Source: Cellulomonas sp. S1-8
GTDB taxonomy: Bacteria > Actinomycetota > Actinomycetes > Actinomycetales > Cellulomonadaceae
Length of the DNA: 64,000 nucleotides
Assembly: GCF_026184235.1 (NCBI RefSeq)
Contig: NZ_CP110806.1
Location: forward strand, 1,302,001-1,366,000
Direction of reading: 5' to 3'
Shown piece by piece: positions 19,953 through 31,895 of this stretch. The notes under the pieces are model-generated. The model did no database searches. It worked only from the letters and a program-made list of their open reading frames with translations, and had not been told where the DNA came from. Both the position numbers and the translations under genes were made by a program. Every line of letters starts with the position of its first letter. The stretch's first letter is position 1.

Positions 19953-20695
19953 GCCTCATCCGGATCAAGGACGCGACCGACCCGGCGACCTGGGGCCCCG
20001 CGATCGACGAGGCGGTCAACGCCGTCGGCCGCGGTGAGCTCGTCGTGCTGCCCACGGACACCGTCTACGGGATCGGTGCGGACGCGTTCGCACCGCGGGC
20101 CGTGCAGGCCCTGCTCGACGCCAAGGGACGCGGTCGTCAGATGCCCCCGCCGGTCCTCATCCCGGACGTGCGGACGCTCGACGGCCTGGCCACCGACGTC
20201 CCGGACGGCGTGCGCGCGCTGGCCGAGGCGTTCTGGCCGGGTGGCCTGACGATCATCCTGCGCGCCCAGCCGTCACTGGCCTGGGACCTGGGCGAGACGC
20301 ACGGCACGGTCGCCCTACGCATGCCGGACCACCCGGTCGCGCTCGCGCTGCTGCGCCGCACGGGCCCGCTCGCGGTCTCGAGCGCGAACCTCACGGGCCG
20401 TCCCGCGGCCACGACGGCGGCCGAGGCGTACCGCCAGCTGGGCGCGAAGGTCCCCGTGTTCCTCGACGGCGGCACCGCACCGGGCGGCGTCGCGTCGACG
20501 ATCGTGGACGCGACCGGCCCCGAGCTGCGCATCGTGCGCCTCGGGGCGCTCGACCTCGCGACGCTCGCGGCCGTGGCCGCCGTGCGCGCACCGGCGCCGG
20601 TGGCCCCGGAGCCGCCGGAGCAGCAGGTCGCCCCGGGCGACGCGCCGCCGGTGACCGCGCAGGGGGCGGACGTGCCGGAGGCGCCGGCGCCGTGA
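19949..20695 (+). CDS. L-threonylcarbamoyladenylate synthase (Sua5/YrdC)
   Basis: 248 residues from a GTG overlapping the prmC stop. Makes threonylcarbamoyl-AMP from threonine, bicarbonate and ATP for the t6A37 modification of ANN-reading tRNAs. Motifs: LPTDTVYGIGADA, KGRGRQMPPPVLI, VALRMPDHP and SSANLTG. After about residue 205 the sequence becomes a Pro/Ala/Val tail rather than a full Sua5 domain, so it is nearer the YrdC/TsaC type with an unstructured end. Confidence 0.93.
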   Translation: MSLIRIKDATDPATWGPAIDEAVNAVGRGELVVLPTDTVYGIGADAFAPRAVQALLDAKGRGRQMPPPVLIPDVRTLDGLATDVPDGVRALAEAFWPGGLTIILRAQPSLAWDLGETHGTVALRMPDHPVALALLRRTGPLAVSSANLTGRPAATTAAEAYRQLGAKVPVFLDGGTAPGGVASTIVDATGPELRIVRLGALDLATLAAVAAVRAPAPVAPEPPEQQVAPGDAPPVTAQGADVPEAPAP

Positions 20696-21807
20696 GGGCC
20701 TACCTGCTCGTCCTGGTGATCGCCGCGGTCGTCACGTACCTCACGACGCCGCTGGCGCGGTGGTGCGCGCTGCGCTGGGGGGCCATCACGGCCGTCCGCG
20801 ACCGTGACGTGCACGCGATCCCGACGCCCCGCCTCGGCGGCATGGCGATGTTCGCGGGCCTGCTCGTGGCGCTGCTCATGGCCTCGCGGCTGCCGTTCCT
20901 CGAACCGGTCTACGCCAACCCGCGCCCGATCTTCGGCATCGTCGGCGGTGCCGCCCTGGTGTGCGCGCTCGGCGTCGCGGACGACATCTGGGACCTGGAC
21001 TGGCTCACCAAGCTCATGGGGCAGGTGCTCGCGGCCGGGTTCCTGGCGTGGCAGGGCGTCCTGCTCTACCAGCTGCCGATCGCCGACAACGTGGTCAGCG
21101 GGTCGGCGCGCTGGACCGTCTTCATCACCATCGTGTCCGTCGTGGTGGCCATGAACGCCGTGAACTTCGTCGACGGGCTCGACGGGCTCGCGGCCGGCGT
21201 CATCGCGATCGGGGGTGCCGCCTTCTTCCTGTACGCCTACCTCCTCACCGTCGAGACCGGCCGGGACAACTACTCCAACCTCGCGACGCTCGTCGTCGGG
21301 ACCCTCGTGGGGGTGTGCGTCGGCTTCCTCCCGCACAACCTCTACCCGGCGCGGATCTTCATGGGGGACTCCGGGTCGATGCTGCTCGGCTTCGTCATCG
21401 CGGCCGCGGCGATCGTCGTGACGGGCCAGATCGACCCCGCGGCGGTCGTCGACCGGGTGCAGTTCCCCGCGTACGTGCCGATCCTGCTGCCCGTCGCCGT
21501 GCTGGTCCTGCCGCTGCTCGACATGGGCCTGGCGATCGTGCGGCGGCTGATCAAGGGCAAGAGCCCGTTCCACCCCGACCGGCTGCACCTGCACCACCGG
21601 CTCCTCGCCCTGGGCCACAGCCACCGCCGCGCCGTGCTCATCATGTACATCTGGACGGGTGTGCTCGCCTTCGGCGTCGCCGCGCTCGCCGTCTGGTCGA
21701 CCACGACCGTGCTCATCGCCACCGGCGCGGGCGTGGTCGTGGCGACCGTCCTGACCCTGGGCCCGCTGCGCGGGCGCACCCCGACCTCCGTGGAGGCCCC
21801 CTCATGA
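20692..21807 (+). CDS. wecA: Undecaprenyl-phosphate GlcNAc-1-phosphate transferase-type membrane protein
   Basis: 371 residues with about 10-11 membrane helices, of the MraY/WecA/TagO superfamily. It would attach a sugar-1-phosphate to undecaprenyl phosphate to begin a cell-wall glycopolymer. Catalytic motifs: VADDIWDLDWLTK (Asp-rich), NFVDGLDGLAAG, and HPDRLHLHHRLL with the His triad that marks GlcNAc-type enzymes. It begins 4 nt inside the previous stop and overlaps atpI. The same order (sua5-wecA-atpI-atpB) is common in actinobacteria. Confidence 0.92.
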   Translation: MRAYLLVLVIAAVVTYLTTPLARWCALRWGAITAVRDRDVHAIPTPRLGGMAMFAGLLVALLMASRLPFLEPVYANPRPIFGIVGGAALVCALGVADDIWDLDWLTKLMGQVLAAGFLAWQGVLLYQLPIADNVVSGSARWTVFITIVSVVVAMNAVNFVDGLDGLAAGVIAIGGAAFFLYAYLLTVETGRDNYSNLATLVVGTLVGVCVGFLPHNLYPARIFMGDSGSMLLGFVIAAAAIVVTGQIDPAAVVDRVQFPAYVPILLPVAVLVLPLLDMGLAIVRRLIKGKSPFHPDRLHLHHRLLALGHSHRRAVLIMYIWTGVLAFGVAALAVWSTTTVLIATGAGVVVATVLTLGPLRGRTPTSVEAPS

Positions 21808-22268
21808 CCAGCGCACCCGACGCGACACCCGTCCCCGACCCGAGCCCCGCGCCGGACCCGACCGCGGCGGTCTTCCGCCGCGCGCTGCGGGACACGGGCA
21901 TCCTGCTCGGTGTGCTGACGGTCCTCGGGCTGGGCATCGGGGCCCTGGTCGCGGGCATGCCCGGCGTGTGGGGCGCCCTCATCGGCGTGGCCCTCGCGCT
22001 GGTGTTCTCCGGGACGACGGTCGTGGCCATGCTGCGCACGTTGCACTCGCCCCCGCACACCATGGCGGCGGTCGTCATGGGGACGTGGCTGGCCAAGGTG
22101 CTGGTGGTCGTCGTGGTGCTCGCGCTGCTGCGTGACCAGGACTTCTACTCCCGCGGCGTGCTCGCGGCGGTGCTCGCCGTGGGCGTCATCGGGTCCGCCG
22201 TGCTCGACTTCCGGGCCGTCAACGGGGGCCGCGTGCCGTACGTCGAACCGGGCGCCCCTCGACGGTGA
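21804..22268 (+). CDS. AtpI-like membrane protein (ATP synthase protein I)
   Basis: 154 residues. A Pro-rich cytoplasmic N-terminus (1-25) is followed by four predicted membrane helices (about 32-52, 56-78, 88-108, 116-134). Sequence similarity is not readable by eye. The call rests on size, topology and position directly before atpB, where atpI encodes a c-ring assembly or ion-supply factor. The ATG overlaps the wecA stop. Confidence 0.7.
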   Translation: MTSAPDATPVPDPSPAPDPTAAVFRRALRDTGILLGVLTVLGLGIGALVAGMPGVWGALIGVALALVFSGTTVVAMLRTLHSPPHTMAAVVMGTWLAKVLVVVVVLALLRDQDFYSRGVLAAVLAVGVIGSAVLDFRAVNGGRVPYVEPGAPRR

Positions 22269-22309
22269 TCCGCGTCACCGTGCCGGGCGCGGACGGGGGC
22301 CGGACCTAG

Positions 22310-22325
22310 GTCACCCATGGGTTAC
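22310..22325. promoter_or_regulatory. Near-perfect 16-bp palindrome before atpB
   Basis: GTCACCCATGGGTTAC is palindromic at 14 of 16 positions and overlaps TACGCT (22323-22328), a plausible -10 for the ATP synthase operon about 80 nt before atpB. Confidence 0.35.
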
Positions 22326-22408
22326 GCTTCCCCCATCCACGACGGCCAGGTGCTGCCGGTGTGCCCGCGACGAGGCGGCACCGGCCATCACGACCACAGG
22401 AGACCGCA

Positions 22409-23215
22409 CTGTCCAGCATCGCGACGATCCTGCCGCTCGCCGCGGACGAGGGCGGGTTCCATACGCCCACGATCGCGGACTTCTTCCCGGCCCCGTTCCT
22501 CTTCGAGGGCACGCTCTTCGAGTTCAACCGGATGCAGCTGGTCCGCGTCATCGCGACCGTCGCGCTCGTGGTCGTCATGGTCGTCGCCGCCCGCAAGGCC
22601 AAGCTGGTGCCGAACCGCGGCCAGAACGTCGTCGAGCTGCTGCTGGACTTCGTGCGGATCAACGTCGCCGAGGACATCATCGGCAAGGAGAAGGCGCACA
22701 AGTACGTCGCGCTGCTCACGACGATCTTCTTCGCGATCCTCGCGTTCAACATCACCGGCATCATCCCCGGCCTCAACATCGCCGGGACGTCGCTCATCGG
22801 CCTGCCGGTCATGCTCGCGCTGTGGGTATACGTGATGTACCTCGGCGCCGGCATCCGCGCGCACGGGGTGGGGGGCTTCCTCAAGACGAGCCTGTTCCCG
22901 CCCGGCGTGCCGCCGCTGCTCTACGTGCTCCTGACCCCGGTCGAGTTCCTCACCGTCTTCATCCTGCGCCCCATCACGCTGGCCCTGCGACTCATGGCCA
23001 ACATGGTCGCCGGTCACCTCATGCTCGTGCTCTGCTTCGCGGCGACGGACTTCTTCGTCCGCTCGATGTCGGGCATGAGCGTGTTCGCGGTGCCGAGCCT
23101 GGCGGGTGGGTTCGCCATCACCCTGTTCGAGGTGTTCGTCTCCGCCTTGCAGGCCTACATCTTCGTCGTCCTGGCGGCCGTCTACATCAGCCAGTCCATC
23201 TCCGACGAGCACTGA
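22409..23215 (+). CDS. atpB: ATP synthase Fo subunit a
   Basis: 268 residues counted from CTG 22409, which sits 6 nt after AGGAG; the alternative in-frame GTG at 22361 would add a basic, non-conserved 16-residue leader. Subunit a forms the proton half-channels. It has five to six membrane helices, and the essential arginine lies in ILRPITLALRLMANMVAGH; QAYIFVVLAAVYI forms the last helix. It opens the atpBEFHAGDC order. A CTG start is unusual and would lower initiation. Confidence 0.94.
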   Translation: MSSIATILPLAADEGGFHTPTIADFFPAPFLFEGTLFEFNRMQLVRVIATVALVVVMVVAARKAKLVPNRGQNVVELLLDFVRINVAEDIIGKEKAHKYVALLTTIFFAILAFNITGIIPGLNIAGTSLIGLPVMLALWVYVMYLGAGIRAHGVGGFLKTSLFPPGVPPLLYVLLTPVEFLTVFILRPITLALRLMANMVAGHLMLVLCFAATDFFVRSMSGMSVFAVPSLAGGFAITLFEVFVSALQAYIFVVLAAVYISQSISDEH

Positions 23216-24128
<913 letters not shown>

Positions 24129-24129
<1 letters not shown>

Positions 24130-24941
24130 TGCGCGGGACGAGTCGCGCCTCGCTGCAGGCGGTGGAGAACCGGTTCGCGCCGGACGTCCGCACCGCCGGC
24201 GGTCAGGCACGCAGGATCGGCGAGGAGCTGTTCGCCCTCGTCGACGCCCTCGACGGGTCGGGGTCGCTGCGCCGCACGCTGGCGGACCCGTCGCTCGACG
24301 CCGCACCGAAGAGCGGGCTGGTCGCCCGGCTGCTCGACGGCGCGGACCCCCGCACCGTCGCGATCGCCCAGGCGCTCGTGAGCTCGCGGTGGTCGGCGGA
24401 CGCCGACCTGGCGCACGCCACCGAGCGGCTCGCGTTCGTGGCCCTGCTCTCGTCCGCCGACGAGGACAGCTCGCTGGCGCAGGTGGAGGAGGAGCTGTTC
24501 TCCCTCACCCGCGCGCTCGCCGGGCAGCGCGAGGTGCGCCGGTACCTGCTGGACCCGGCGTACCCCGCGCAGGCGCGCGGGGAGCTCGTCGACCGGCTGC
24601 TCGGAACGCAGGGCTCCGTGGTCACGCGGGCGGTCGCACGCCGTGCGGCGGTCGCTCCGCGCGGTCGCCGGTACGTCACCACGCTGCAGCACGTCGGCGA
24701 CGTGATCGCCGAGCTGCGCAGCCGCGAGGTGGCCACCGTCGTTTCGGCGTCGCCGCTGACCCCGGCGCAGACGGCGCGCCTCACGGACCTGCTCGGCCGC
24801 GCGCTGGGCCGGGCCGTCCAGGTCAACGTCGTCGTCGACCCCGGCGTCGTGGGTGGTCTGCGCGTGCAGGCCGGCCCCGACGTCATCGACTCGACCGTCC
24901 TCTCCCGACTCGCCGACGCCCGCCGGCAGCTCGCCGGCTGA
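24129..24941 (+). CDS. atpH: ATP synthase F1 subunit delta
   Basis: 270 residues, the long actinobacterial type (about 180 in E. coli). The C-terminal region with [13 protein letters not shown] and [13 protein letters not shown] is the conserved OSCP/delta signature that ties the stalk to the alpha subunits. The start overlaps the atpF stop as TGATG. Confidence 0.95.
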
Positions 24942-25009
24942 CAACGCCGGAGCACCGGCCCACGACACACCGCACGCGCGACGCGCGTGCGTCAGATGAG
25001 GAGAACGCC

Positions 25010-26638
25010 ATGGCTGAGCTGACGATCCGGCCGGAGGACATCCGCTCCGCGCTGGACAGCTTCGTGAAGTCGTACGAGCCGAAGGGCCCGGCGACCGAGG
25101 AGGTCGGACGGGTCGCGGTCGCCGGTGACGGCATCGCCCAGGTCGAGGGCCTGCCCGGCGCGATGGCCAACGAGCTGCTGAAGTTCGAGGACGGCACGCT
25201 GGGCCTGGCGCTGAACCTCGACGTGCGCGAGATCGGCGTCGTCGTGCTCGGTGAGTTCACCGGGATCGAGGAGGGCCAGGAGGTCCGCCGCACCGGCGAG
25301 GTCCTGTCCGTCGCCGTCGGCGACGGCTACCTCGGTCGCGTCGTCGACCCGCTCGGCGCCCCGATCGACGGGCTGGGCGAGGTGGCCACGGACGGCCGCC
25401 GCGCGCTCGAGCTGCAGGCCCCGGGCGTCATGGCCCGCAAGTCGGTGCACGAGCCGCTGCAGACCGGCCTCAAGGCGATCGACTCGATGATCCCGATCGG
25501 GCGCGGGCAGCGTCAGCTCATCATCGGCGACCGCCAGACCGGCAAGACCGCGATCGCGATCGACACGATCATCAACCAGAAGGCCAACTGGGACTCCGGC
25601 GACCCGAGCAAGCAGGTCCGCTGCATCTACGTCGCCATCGGCCAGAAGGGCTCGACGATCGCGTCGGTCCGCAGCGCGCTCGAGGAGGCCGGGGCGCTCG
25701 AGTACACGACGATCGTCGCCGCCCCCGCGTCGGACCCCGCGGGCTTCAAGTACCTCGCGCCGTACACCGGCTCGGCCATCGGCCAGCACTGGATGTACCA
25801 GGGCAAGCACGTCCTCATCGTGTTCGACGACCTGTCGAAGCAGGCCGAGGCCTACCGTGCCGTGTCGCTGCTGCTGCGGCGCCCGCCGGGCCGCGAGGCG
25901 TACCCCGGTGACGTCTTCTACCTGCACTCCCGCCTGCTGGAGCGTTGCGCCAAGCTGTCCGACGAGCTCGGCGCCGGCTCGATGACGGGCCTGCCCGTCA
26001 TCGAGACCAAGGCGAACGACGTCTCGGCGTACATCCCGACCAACGTCATCTCCATCACCGACGGCCAGATCTTCCTGCAGTCGGACCTCTTCAACGCCGA
26101 CCAGCGCCCCGCCGTCGACGTCGGCATCTCGGTGTCCCGCGTCGGTGGTGCCGCGCAGGTCAAGGCGATGAAGCAGGTCTCGGGGACGCTGAAGCTGGAC
26201 CTGGCGCAGTACCGCTCGCTCGAGGCGTTCGCGATGTTCGCGTCCGACCTCGACGCCGCGTCGCGCGCCCAGCTGACGCGTGGTGCGCGCCTGATGGAGC
26301 TGCTCAAGCAGGGCCAGTACTCGCCGTACCCGGTCGAGAACCAGGTCGCGTCGATCTGGGCCGGCACCAAGGGCAAGCTCGACGACGTCCCGATCGAGGA
26401 CGTCCGTCGCTTCGAGACCGACCTGCTGGACCACCTGCGCCGCAACACCGACGTCCTGTCGACGATCGCGGAGTCGGGCAAGCTCGAGTCCGCGACCGAG
26501 CAGGCGCTGTCCGACGCGATCGACGAGTTCCGTCTGGGCTTCATCACGTTCGACGGCAGCCCGCTCGTGGGCAGCGACGAGGACGAGGCGGACGTCGAGG
26601 TCGAGCAGGAGCAGATCGTCCGACAGAAGCGGGCCTGA
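25010..26638 (+). CDS. atpA: ATP synthase F1 subunit alpha
   Basis: 542 residues. P-loop GDRQTGKT at 173-180 in the non-catalytic nucleotide site, followed by the conserved [24 protein letters not shown] region. An acidic C-terminal tail ([13 protein letters not shown]) is typical of actinobacteria. ATG behind GAGGAG; the frame is open upstream, but that part is shadow. Confidence 0.98.
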   Translation: MAELTIRPEDIRSALDSFVKSYEPKGPATEEVGRVAVAGDGIAQVEGLPGAMANELLKFEDGTLGLALNLDVREIGVVVLGEFTGIEEGQEVRRTGEVLSVAVGDGYLGRVVDPLGAPIDGLGEVATDGRRALELQAPGVMARKSVHEPLQTGLKAIDSMIPIGRGQRQLIIGDRQTGKTAIAIDTIINQKANWDSGDPSKQVRCIYVAIGQKGSTIASVRSALEEAGALEYTTIVAAPASDPAGFKYLAPYTGSAIGQHWMYQGKHVLIVFDDLSKQAEAYRAVSLLLRRPPGREAYPGDVFYLHSRLLERCAKLSDELGAGSMTGLPVIETKANDVSAYIPTNVISITDGQIFLQSDLFNADQRPAVDVGISVSRVGGAAQVKAMKQVSGTLKLDLAQYRSLEAFAMFASDLDAASRAQLTRGARLMELLKQGQYSPYPVENQVASIWAGTKGKLDDVPIEDVRRFETDLLDHLRRNTDVLSTIAESGKLESATEQALSDAIDEFRLGFITFDGSPLVGSDEDEADVEVEQEQIVRQKRA

Positions 26639-26640
26639 GC

Positions 26641-27537
26641 ATGGCGGGTCAGCAGCGGGTCTACAAGGCGCGGATCAAGAGCACGCAGTCGCTCAAGAAG
26701 ATGTTCCGCGCGCAGGAGCTCATCGCGGCGTCGCGCATCGGCAAGGCGCGCGGCCGGGTGACGATGGCGACCCCGTACTCACGGGCGATCACGCGTGCCG
26801 TGTCGGCCGTCGCGACGCACTCCGACGTGTCGCACCCGTTCCTCGTGGAGCGGGACGACACGAAGCGCGTCGCGGTCCTGCTGATCGCGTCGGACCGCGG
26901 CATGGCGGGCGCCTACTCGGCGAGCGTCATCCGGGAGACCGAACGCCTCATCAAGCGGCTGGAGTCCGAGGGCAAGGAGATCGCCCTCTACGTCGCCGGC
27001 CGTCGCGCGGTGGCTTACTACACGTTCCGCCAGCGCGAGCTCGCGGGTGCGTGGACGGGTTTCTCGGACGCCCCGACGCCCGAGGTCGCCGACGAGATCG
27101 CCGACGCGCTGCTGGCCGCGTTCCGCGCGCCGGCCGACGAGGGCGGCGTGCGCGAGGTGCACGTCGTGTTCACGCAGTTCGTCAACATGGTCACGCAGCG
27201 CGCCCGGGTGATCCGGATGCTCCCTCTCGAGGTCGTCGAGGGCGTGGAACCGGCGGGCGAGCACGACGCCCTCCCGCTCTACGAGTTCGAGCCGAGCCCG
27301 GAGGAGGTCCTGGACGACCTGCTGCCGCGGTACGTGCGCACGCGCATCTACGCGAACCTGCTCCAGGCCGCGGCCTCCGAGCTGGCTGCGCGTCAGCGGG
27401 CCATGCACACGGCCACCGAGAACGCCGAGGACCTGATCCGCATGTACACGCGGCTGGCCAACCAGGCGCGCCAGGGCGAGATCACCCAGGAGATCAGCGA
27501 GATCGTGTCGGGTGCCGACGCCCTCGCGTCCGCCTGA
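26641..27537 (+). CDS. atpG: ATP synthase F1 subunit gamma
   Basis: 298 residues. Central rotor shaft. The N-terminal [27 protein letters not shown] and the C-terminal [31 protein letters not shown] helices form the coiled coil inside alpha3beta3. It begins two nucleotides after the atpA stop. Confidence 0.97.
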   Translation: MAGQQRVYKARIKSTQSLKKMFRAQELIAASRIGKARGRVTMATPYSRAITRAVSAVATHSDVSHPFLVERDDTKRVAVLLIASDRGMAGAYSASVIRETERLIKRLESEGKEIALYVAGRRAVAYYTFRQRELAGAWTGFSDAPTPEVADEIADALLAAFRAPADEGGVREVHVVFTQFVNMVTQRARVIRMLPLEVVEGVEPAGEHDALPLYEFEPSPEEVLDDLLPRYVRTRIYANLLQAAASELAARQRAMHTATENAEDLIRMYTRLANQARQGEITQEISEIVSGADALASA

Positions 27538-29097
<1,560 letters not shown>

Positions 29098-29144
29098 GCC
29101 CTCGGGCGACAGGCGACGTACCCACGGACTCAGGAGGCTTCACG

Positions 29145-29432
29145 GTGGCACAGCTCGAGGTCGACATCGTCGCAGCGGACGGCAAGGTCTGGTCCGGCGC
29201 GGCGCGTCTGGTGTCGGCTCCCGCCGCCGACGGTGACATCGGCATCCTCGCGGGGCACACACCGATCCTGTCGGTGCTGCGGCCCGGCGCGGTGCGCGTC
29301 GTCCCGGCCGGCGGCGGCGCGTCGCTCTCGTGGCAGGTCGACGGCGGTTTCCTGTCGGTCGACTCGGACCAGGTCACGGTGGTGGTCGACTCCGTCTCCG
29401 GGTCGGCCGACGCCGCCGCGACCGGGCACTGA
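29145..29432 (+). CDS. atpC: ATP synthase F1 subunit epsilon, short form
   Basis: 95 residues, GTG start after GGAGG. Only the N-terminal beta-sandwich is present (VDIVAADGKVWSGAARLVSAPAADGDIGILAGHTP...). The C-terminal two-helix inhibitory domain of the usual 120-140 residue protein is missing. The enzyme should therefore lack epsilon-type inhibition of ATP hydrolysis. The end is a clean stop in the same frame, so it is probably not a frameshift. Confidence 0.95.
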   Translation: MAQLEVDIVAADGKVWSGAARLVSAPAADGDIGILAGHTPILSVLRPGAVRVVPAGGGASLSWQVDGGFLSVDSDQVTVVVDSVSGSADAAATGH

Positions 29433-29462
29433 CCGGTCCGACGTCGGCGTGGAGGTCGCGGC

Positions 29463-29903
29463 GTGAGCGGTGCGGTGCTGGTCGCCGTCGTCGTGGCGTC
29501 GCTCGTCGTCGTCGTCGGCGCCACGGGCTGCCTGTGGCTGTCCCGCACACGCACGCTGGCGCGGCGGGTCGGCGCGTTCTCGTGCGTGCTGTGCGAGGAC
29601 GTGGCGTCGTCGTCGGACCGCGGCGTCGCCCAGTACGGGGCGGTGACCCTGTACTGGTGGCGGCGGATGTCGGTGATGCCGCGGCCGGCGCGCACGTGGA
29701 GCCGCAGCAGCATCGTCGTCCTCGAGCGCATCGTGCTGCCGCCCGTCCCGGGTCGCCCGCAGGCCGTGGTGGCGCGCTGCCGCGTGGTGCCGTCGGGCGG
29801 CGGCCCGGAGCGGGAGATCCGGCTGCAGATGTCGCAGGACGCGTACGCCGGGTTCACGTCGTGGCTCGAGGCGACACCGGCGAGGGTCGGCAAGGTCATC
29901 TGA
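29463..29903 (+). CDS. DUF2550 family membrane protein
   Basis: 146 residues. An N-terminal membrane helix (about 5-25) precedes a small cytoplasmic domain. The [20 protein letters not shown] region and the location right after atpC fit the actinobacterial DUF2550 family. GTG start, 30 nt after atpC, probably co-transcribed. Function unknown. Confidence 0.8.
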   Translation: MSGAVLVAVVVASLVVVVGATGCLWLSRTRTLARRVGAFSCVLCEDVASSSDRGVAQYGAVTLYWWRRMSVMPRPARTWSRSSIVVLERIVLPPVPGRPQAVVARCRVVPSGGGPEREIRLQMSQDAYAGFTSWLEATPARVGKVI

Positions 29904-29961
29904 CGGCGGGCGGTGCGGGTGCCACGGGCGCCGCGGTCCGCCCGGCAACGAGGAGGAGTGC

Positions 29962-30657
29962 ATGCGGCTGGTGGTCGCGGAGTGCGCCGCGCGGTACACG
30001 GGCCGGCTGTCGGCGCACCTGCCGCGGGCGCGCCGGCTCCTCGTGGTCAAGGCCGACGGCTCGGTGCTGCTGCACTCCGACGGTGGGTCGTACAAGCCGC
30101 TGAACTGGATGAGCCCGCCCTGCTCGCTCGCGGTGGGGGAGCCGGACGACGAGCAGCGTGCCGCCGGCGTGACGCAGGTGTGGACCGTGCAGCACGCCAA
30201 GTCCGACGACCGCCTCGTCATCGACCTGTTCGACGTGCACCACGACTCGGCGCACGCGCTGGGCGTCGACCCGGGGCTGGTCAAGGACGGCGTCGAGGCG
30301 CACCTGCAGGAGCTCCTGGCGGCGCAGATCGCGCTGCTCGGCTCCGGGCACACGCTGGTGCGCCGCGAGTACCCGACGCCGATCGGGCCCGTCGACATCC
30401 TGGCGCGGGCACCTGACGGCGGCAACGTGGCCGTCGAGATCAAGCGCCGCGGGGACATCGACGGCGTCGAGCAGCTGACGAGGTACCTCGACCTGCTCAA
30501 CCGCGACCCGATGCTGAGCCCGGTGCGCGGCGTGTTCGCGGCGCAGGAGATCAAGCCGCAGGCCCGGGTGCTCGCGACGGACCGCGGGATCGCGTGCCTC
30601 GTGCTCGACTACGACGCGATGCGGGGCGTCGACGACGTGGACTCGCGGCTCTTCTAG
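29962..30657 (+). CDS. nucS: Mismatch-specific endonuclease NucS (EndoMS)
   Basis: 231 residues. NucS cuts both strands at mismatches and gives actinobacteria that lack MutS/MutL a non-canonical mismatch repair. The N-terminal dimerisation/DNA-binding domain contains [18 protein letters not shown]. The RecB-like nuclease has Asp145 (PVDILA), Glu159 and Lys161 (VEIKRR). The C-terminus DSRLF looks like the clamp-interacting tail of the family. ATG with GAGGAG upstream. The TAG stop shares the tetranucleotide CTAG with the stop of the convergent map gene. Confidence 0.96.
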   Translation: MRLVVAECAARYTGRLSAHLPRARRLLVVKADGSVLLHSDGGSYKPLNWMSPPCSLAVGEPDDEQRAAGVTQVWTVQHAKSDDRLVIDLFDVHHDSAHALGVDPGLVKDGVEAHLQELLAAQIALLGSGHTLVRREYPTPIGPVDILARAPDGGNVAVEIKRRGDIDGVEQLTRYLDLLNRDPMLSPVRGVFAAQEIKPQARVLATDRGIACLVLDYDAMRGVDDVDSRLF

Positions 30658-31454
30658 CCCGCGGCGCCCACCGCACCGACCTCCTCCGACCGCCGCGTGA
30701 GGACCTCTGGACCGTCGTCGGTGATCGCGATCGTGTGCTCGCTGTGCGCGGTCCGGCAGCCGGTCGCGCTGCGCAGGGTCCAGCCGTCGGCGTCGGTGAC
30801 GAGCTCGGCGGTGTCCGCCATGACCCACGGCTCCAGCGCCAGCAGGAGCCCGGGGCGCAGCCGGTACCCGCGGCCGGGGCGTCCGGTGTTGGGCACGTGC
30901 GGGTCCTGGTGCATGGTCGAGCCGACGCCGTGACCGCCGAACTCGGTGTTGATCGGGTACCCCGCGTCGGTCAGGACCGTGCCGATGGCATGGGCCAGGT
31001 CCCCGATGCGGGCGCCGGGGACGGCGGCGGCGATCCCCGCCGCCAGCGCGCGCTCGGTCGCCCGGATCAGCGCCGCGTCCTGCGGGGACGCGACGCCGCC
31101 GACGACGAAGCTGACGGCCGAGTCCGCGACGATCCCGCCCGTGGCGACCGCGAGGTCGAGCGTCAGCAGGTCGCCGTCGACGAGCGTGCGGTCGTGCGGT
31201 CGGCCGTGGAGCACGGCGTCGTTCACGGACGTGCAGATGTGGTGGCCGAACGGTCCGCGCCCGAAGGGCGGCGCGTAGTCGACGTAGCAGGACCGGGCGC
31301 CGGCGTCGGTGATCATGGTGCGCGCCCACCGGTCGATGTCGAGCAGGTTCGTCCCGGCGGTGGCGCGGCCTCGCAGGGTCTGCAGGATGTCGGCGACGAG
31401 GGCGCCGGCGGCTCGGGCGCGGGGCAGGTCCGCCGGGCGGTAGATCTCGATCAT
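30654..31454 (-). CDS. map: Type I methionine aminopeptidase
   Basis: 266 residues from ATG 31454, behind AGGAGG; the frame continues upstream through the divergent XRE promoter, which argues against a longer form. Removes the initiator Met. Metal ligands are visible: Asp in LTLDLAV, Asp in IVADSAVSF, His in FGGHGVG, Glu in LALEPWV and Glu in SEHTIAI. Divergent from the XRE gene and convergent with nucS (stop codons overlap). It may be one of two map genes, since the usual housekeeping copy lies beside secY/infA. Confidence 0.95.
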   Translation of the reverse strand: MIEIYRPADLPRARAAGALVADILQTLRGRATAGTNLLDIDRWARTMITDAGARSCYVDYAPPFGRGPFGHHICTSVNDAVLHGRPHDRTLVDGDLLTLDLAVATGGIVADSAVSFVVGGVASPQDAALIRATERALAAGIAAAVPGARIGDLAHAIGTVLTDAGYPINTEFGGHGVGSTMHQDPHVPNTGRPGRGYRLRPGLLLALEPWVMADTAELVTDADGWTLRSATGCRTAHSEHTIAITDDGPEVLTRRSEEVGAVGAAG

Positions 31455-31479
31455 CGGGTCGCGTCCTCCTGGTCCAATA

Positions 31480-31503
31480 ACTATCCCGGCCAGACTATCC
31501 CGG
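31480..31503. promoter_or_regulatory. Direct repeats in map/XRE divergent promoter
   Basis: ACTATCCCGG occurs twice (31480-31489 and 31494-31503), 14 bp apart, between the map ribosome site and the XRE -10. Read on the minus strand each copy gives GATAGT, a possible -10 for map. Likely operator for the XRE protein. Confidence 0.4.
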
Positions 31504-31505
31504 TC

Positions 31506-31511
31506 TAGGAT
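31506..31511 (+). promoter_or_regulatory. -10 element of XRE gene, leaderless arrangement
   Basis: TAGGAT ends 6 nt before the ATG at 31518; no ribosome site is present. Confidence 0.5.
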
Positions 31512-31517
31512 CGCGCC

Positions 31518-31820
31518 ATGGTCCGACTGCCCCTCACCCCCGCCGAGGTCGAGCGCGGACGGCGCCTCGGCGCCGCCCTGCGCCGCGCCCGTGGCGCCCG
31601 GTCGATGCTCGTCACCGCGCTCGACGCGGGGGTGTCGCCGGAGACCCTGCGCAAGATCGAGTCCGGCCGCGTGGCGACCCCCGCGTTCCCGACCGTGGCC
31701 GCGATCGCGGCCGTCCTCGGGCTCTCGCTGGATGCCTTGTGGGCGGAGGTCGACGACCCGGTCGCTGACGCGGACCGGCACGCCGCAGGCTCACGAGCCC
31801 CCTCACGCCTCGCGTCCTGA
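31518..31820 (+). CDS. XRE-family helix-turn-helix regulator
   Basis: 100 residues. The Cro/C1-type HTH covers about residues 13-72: GRRLGAALRRARGARSMLVTALDAGVSPETLRKIESGRVATPAFPTVAAIAAVLGLSLDALW in shortened view, with LRKIESGR as the recognition helix. No effector domain. Predicted leaderless. Direct repeats next to its promoter suggest autoregulation and perhaps control of the divergent map gene. Confidence 0.88.
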   Translation: MVRLPLTPAEVERGRRLGAALRRARGARSMLVTALDAGVSPETLRKIESGRVATPAFPTVAAIAAVLGLSLDALWAEVDDPVADADRHAAGSRAPSRLAS

Positions 31821-31860
31821 CGGCGGTCCCTGATGAGCGCCGGTGTGACCCACCACCCAC

Positions 31861-31889
31861 TTGAACATGTTCATCTGAACGTGTTCACT
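31861..31889 (+). promoter_or_regulatory. Promoter covered by two TetR-type operators
   Basis: TTGAAC (31861-31866), a 17-bp spacer and TTCACT (31884-31889) form a promoter ending 6 nt before ATG 31896. TGAACATGTTCA (31862-31873, perfect palindrome) and TGAACGTGTTCA (31876-31887, one centre mismatch) overlie -35 to -10, spaced 14 bp centre to centre. This geometry fits repression by the TetR protein encoded two genes on. Confidence 0.65.
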
Positions 31890-31895
31890 CAACCC

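Noticed and set aside
31833..31895. Upstream ATG for the first gene of the TetR cassette
   Set aside because: It would put the promoter and both palindromic operators within the coding sequence; ATG 31896 is 6 nt from a -10.
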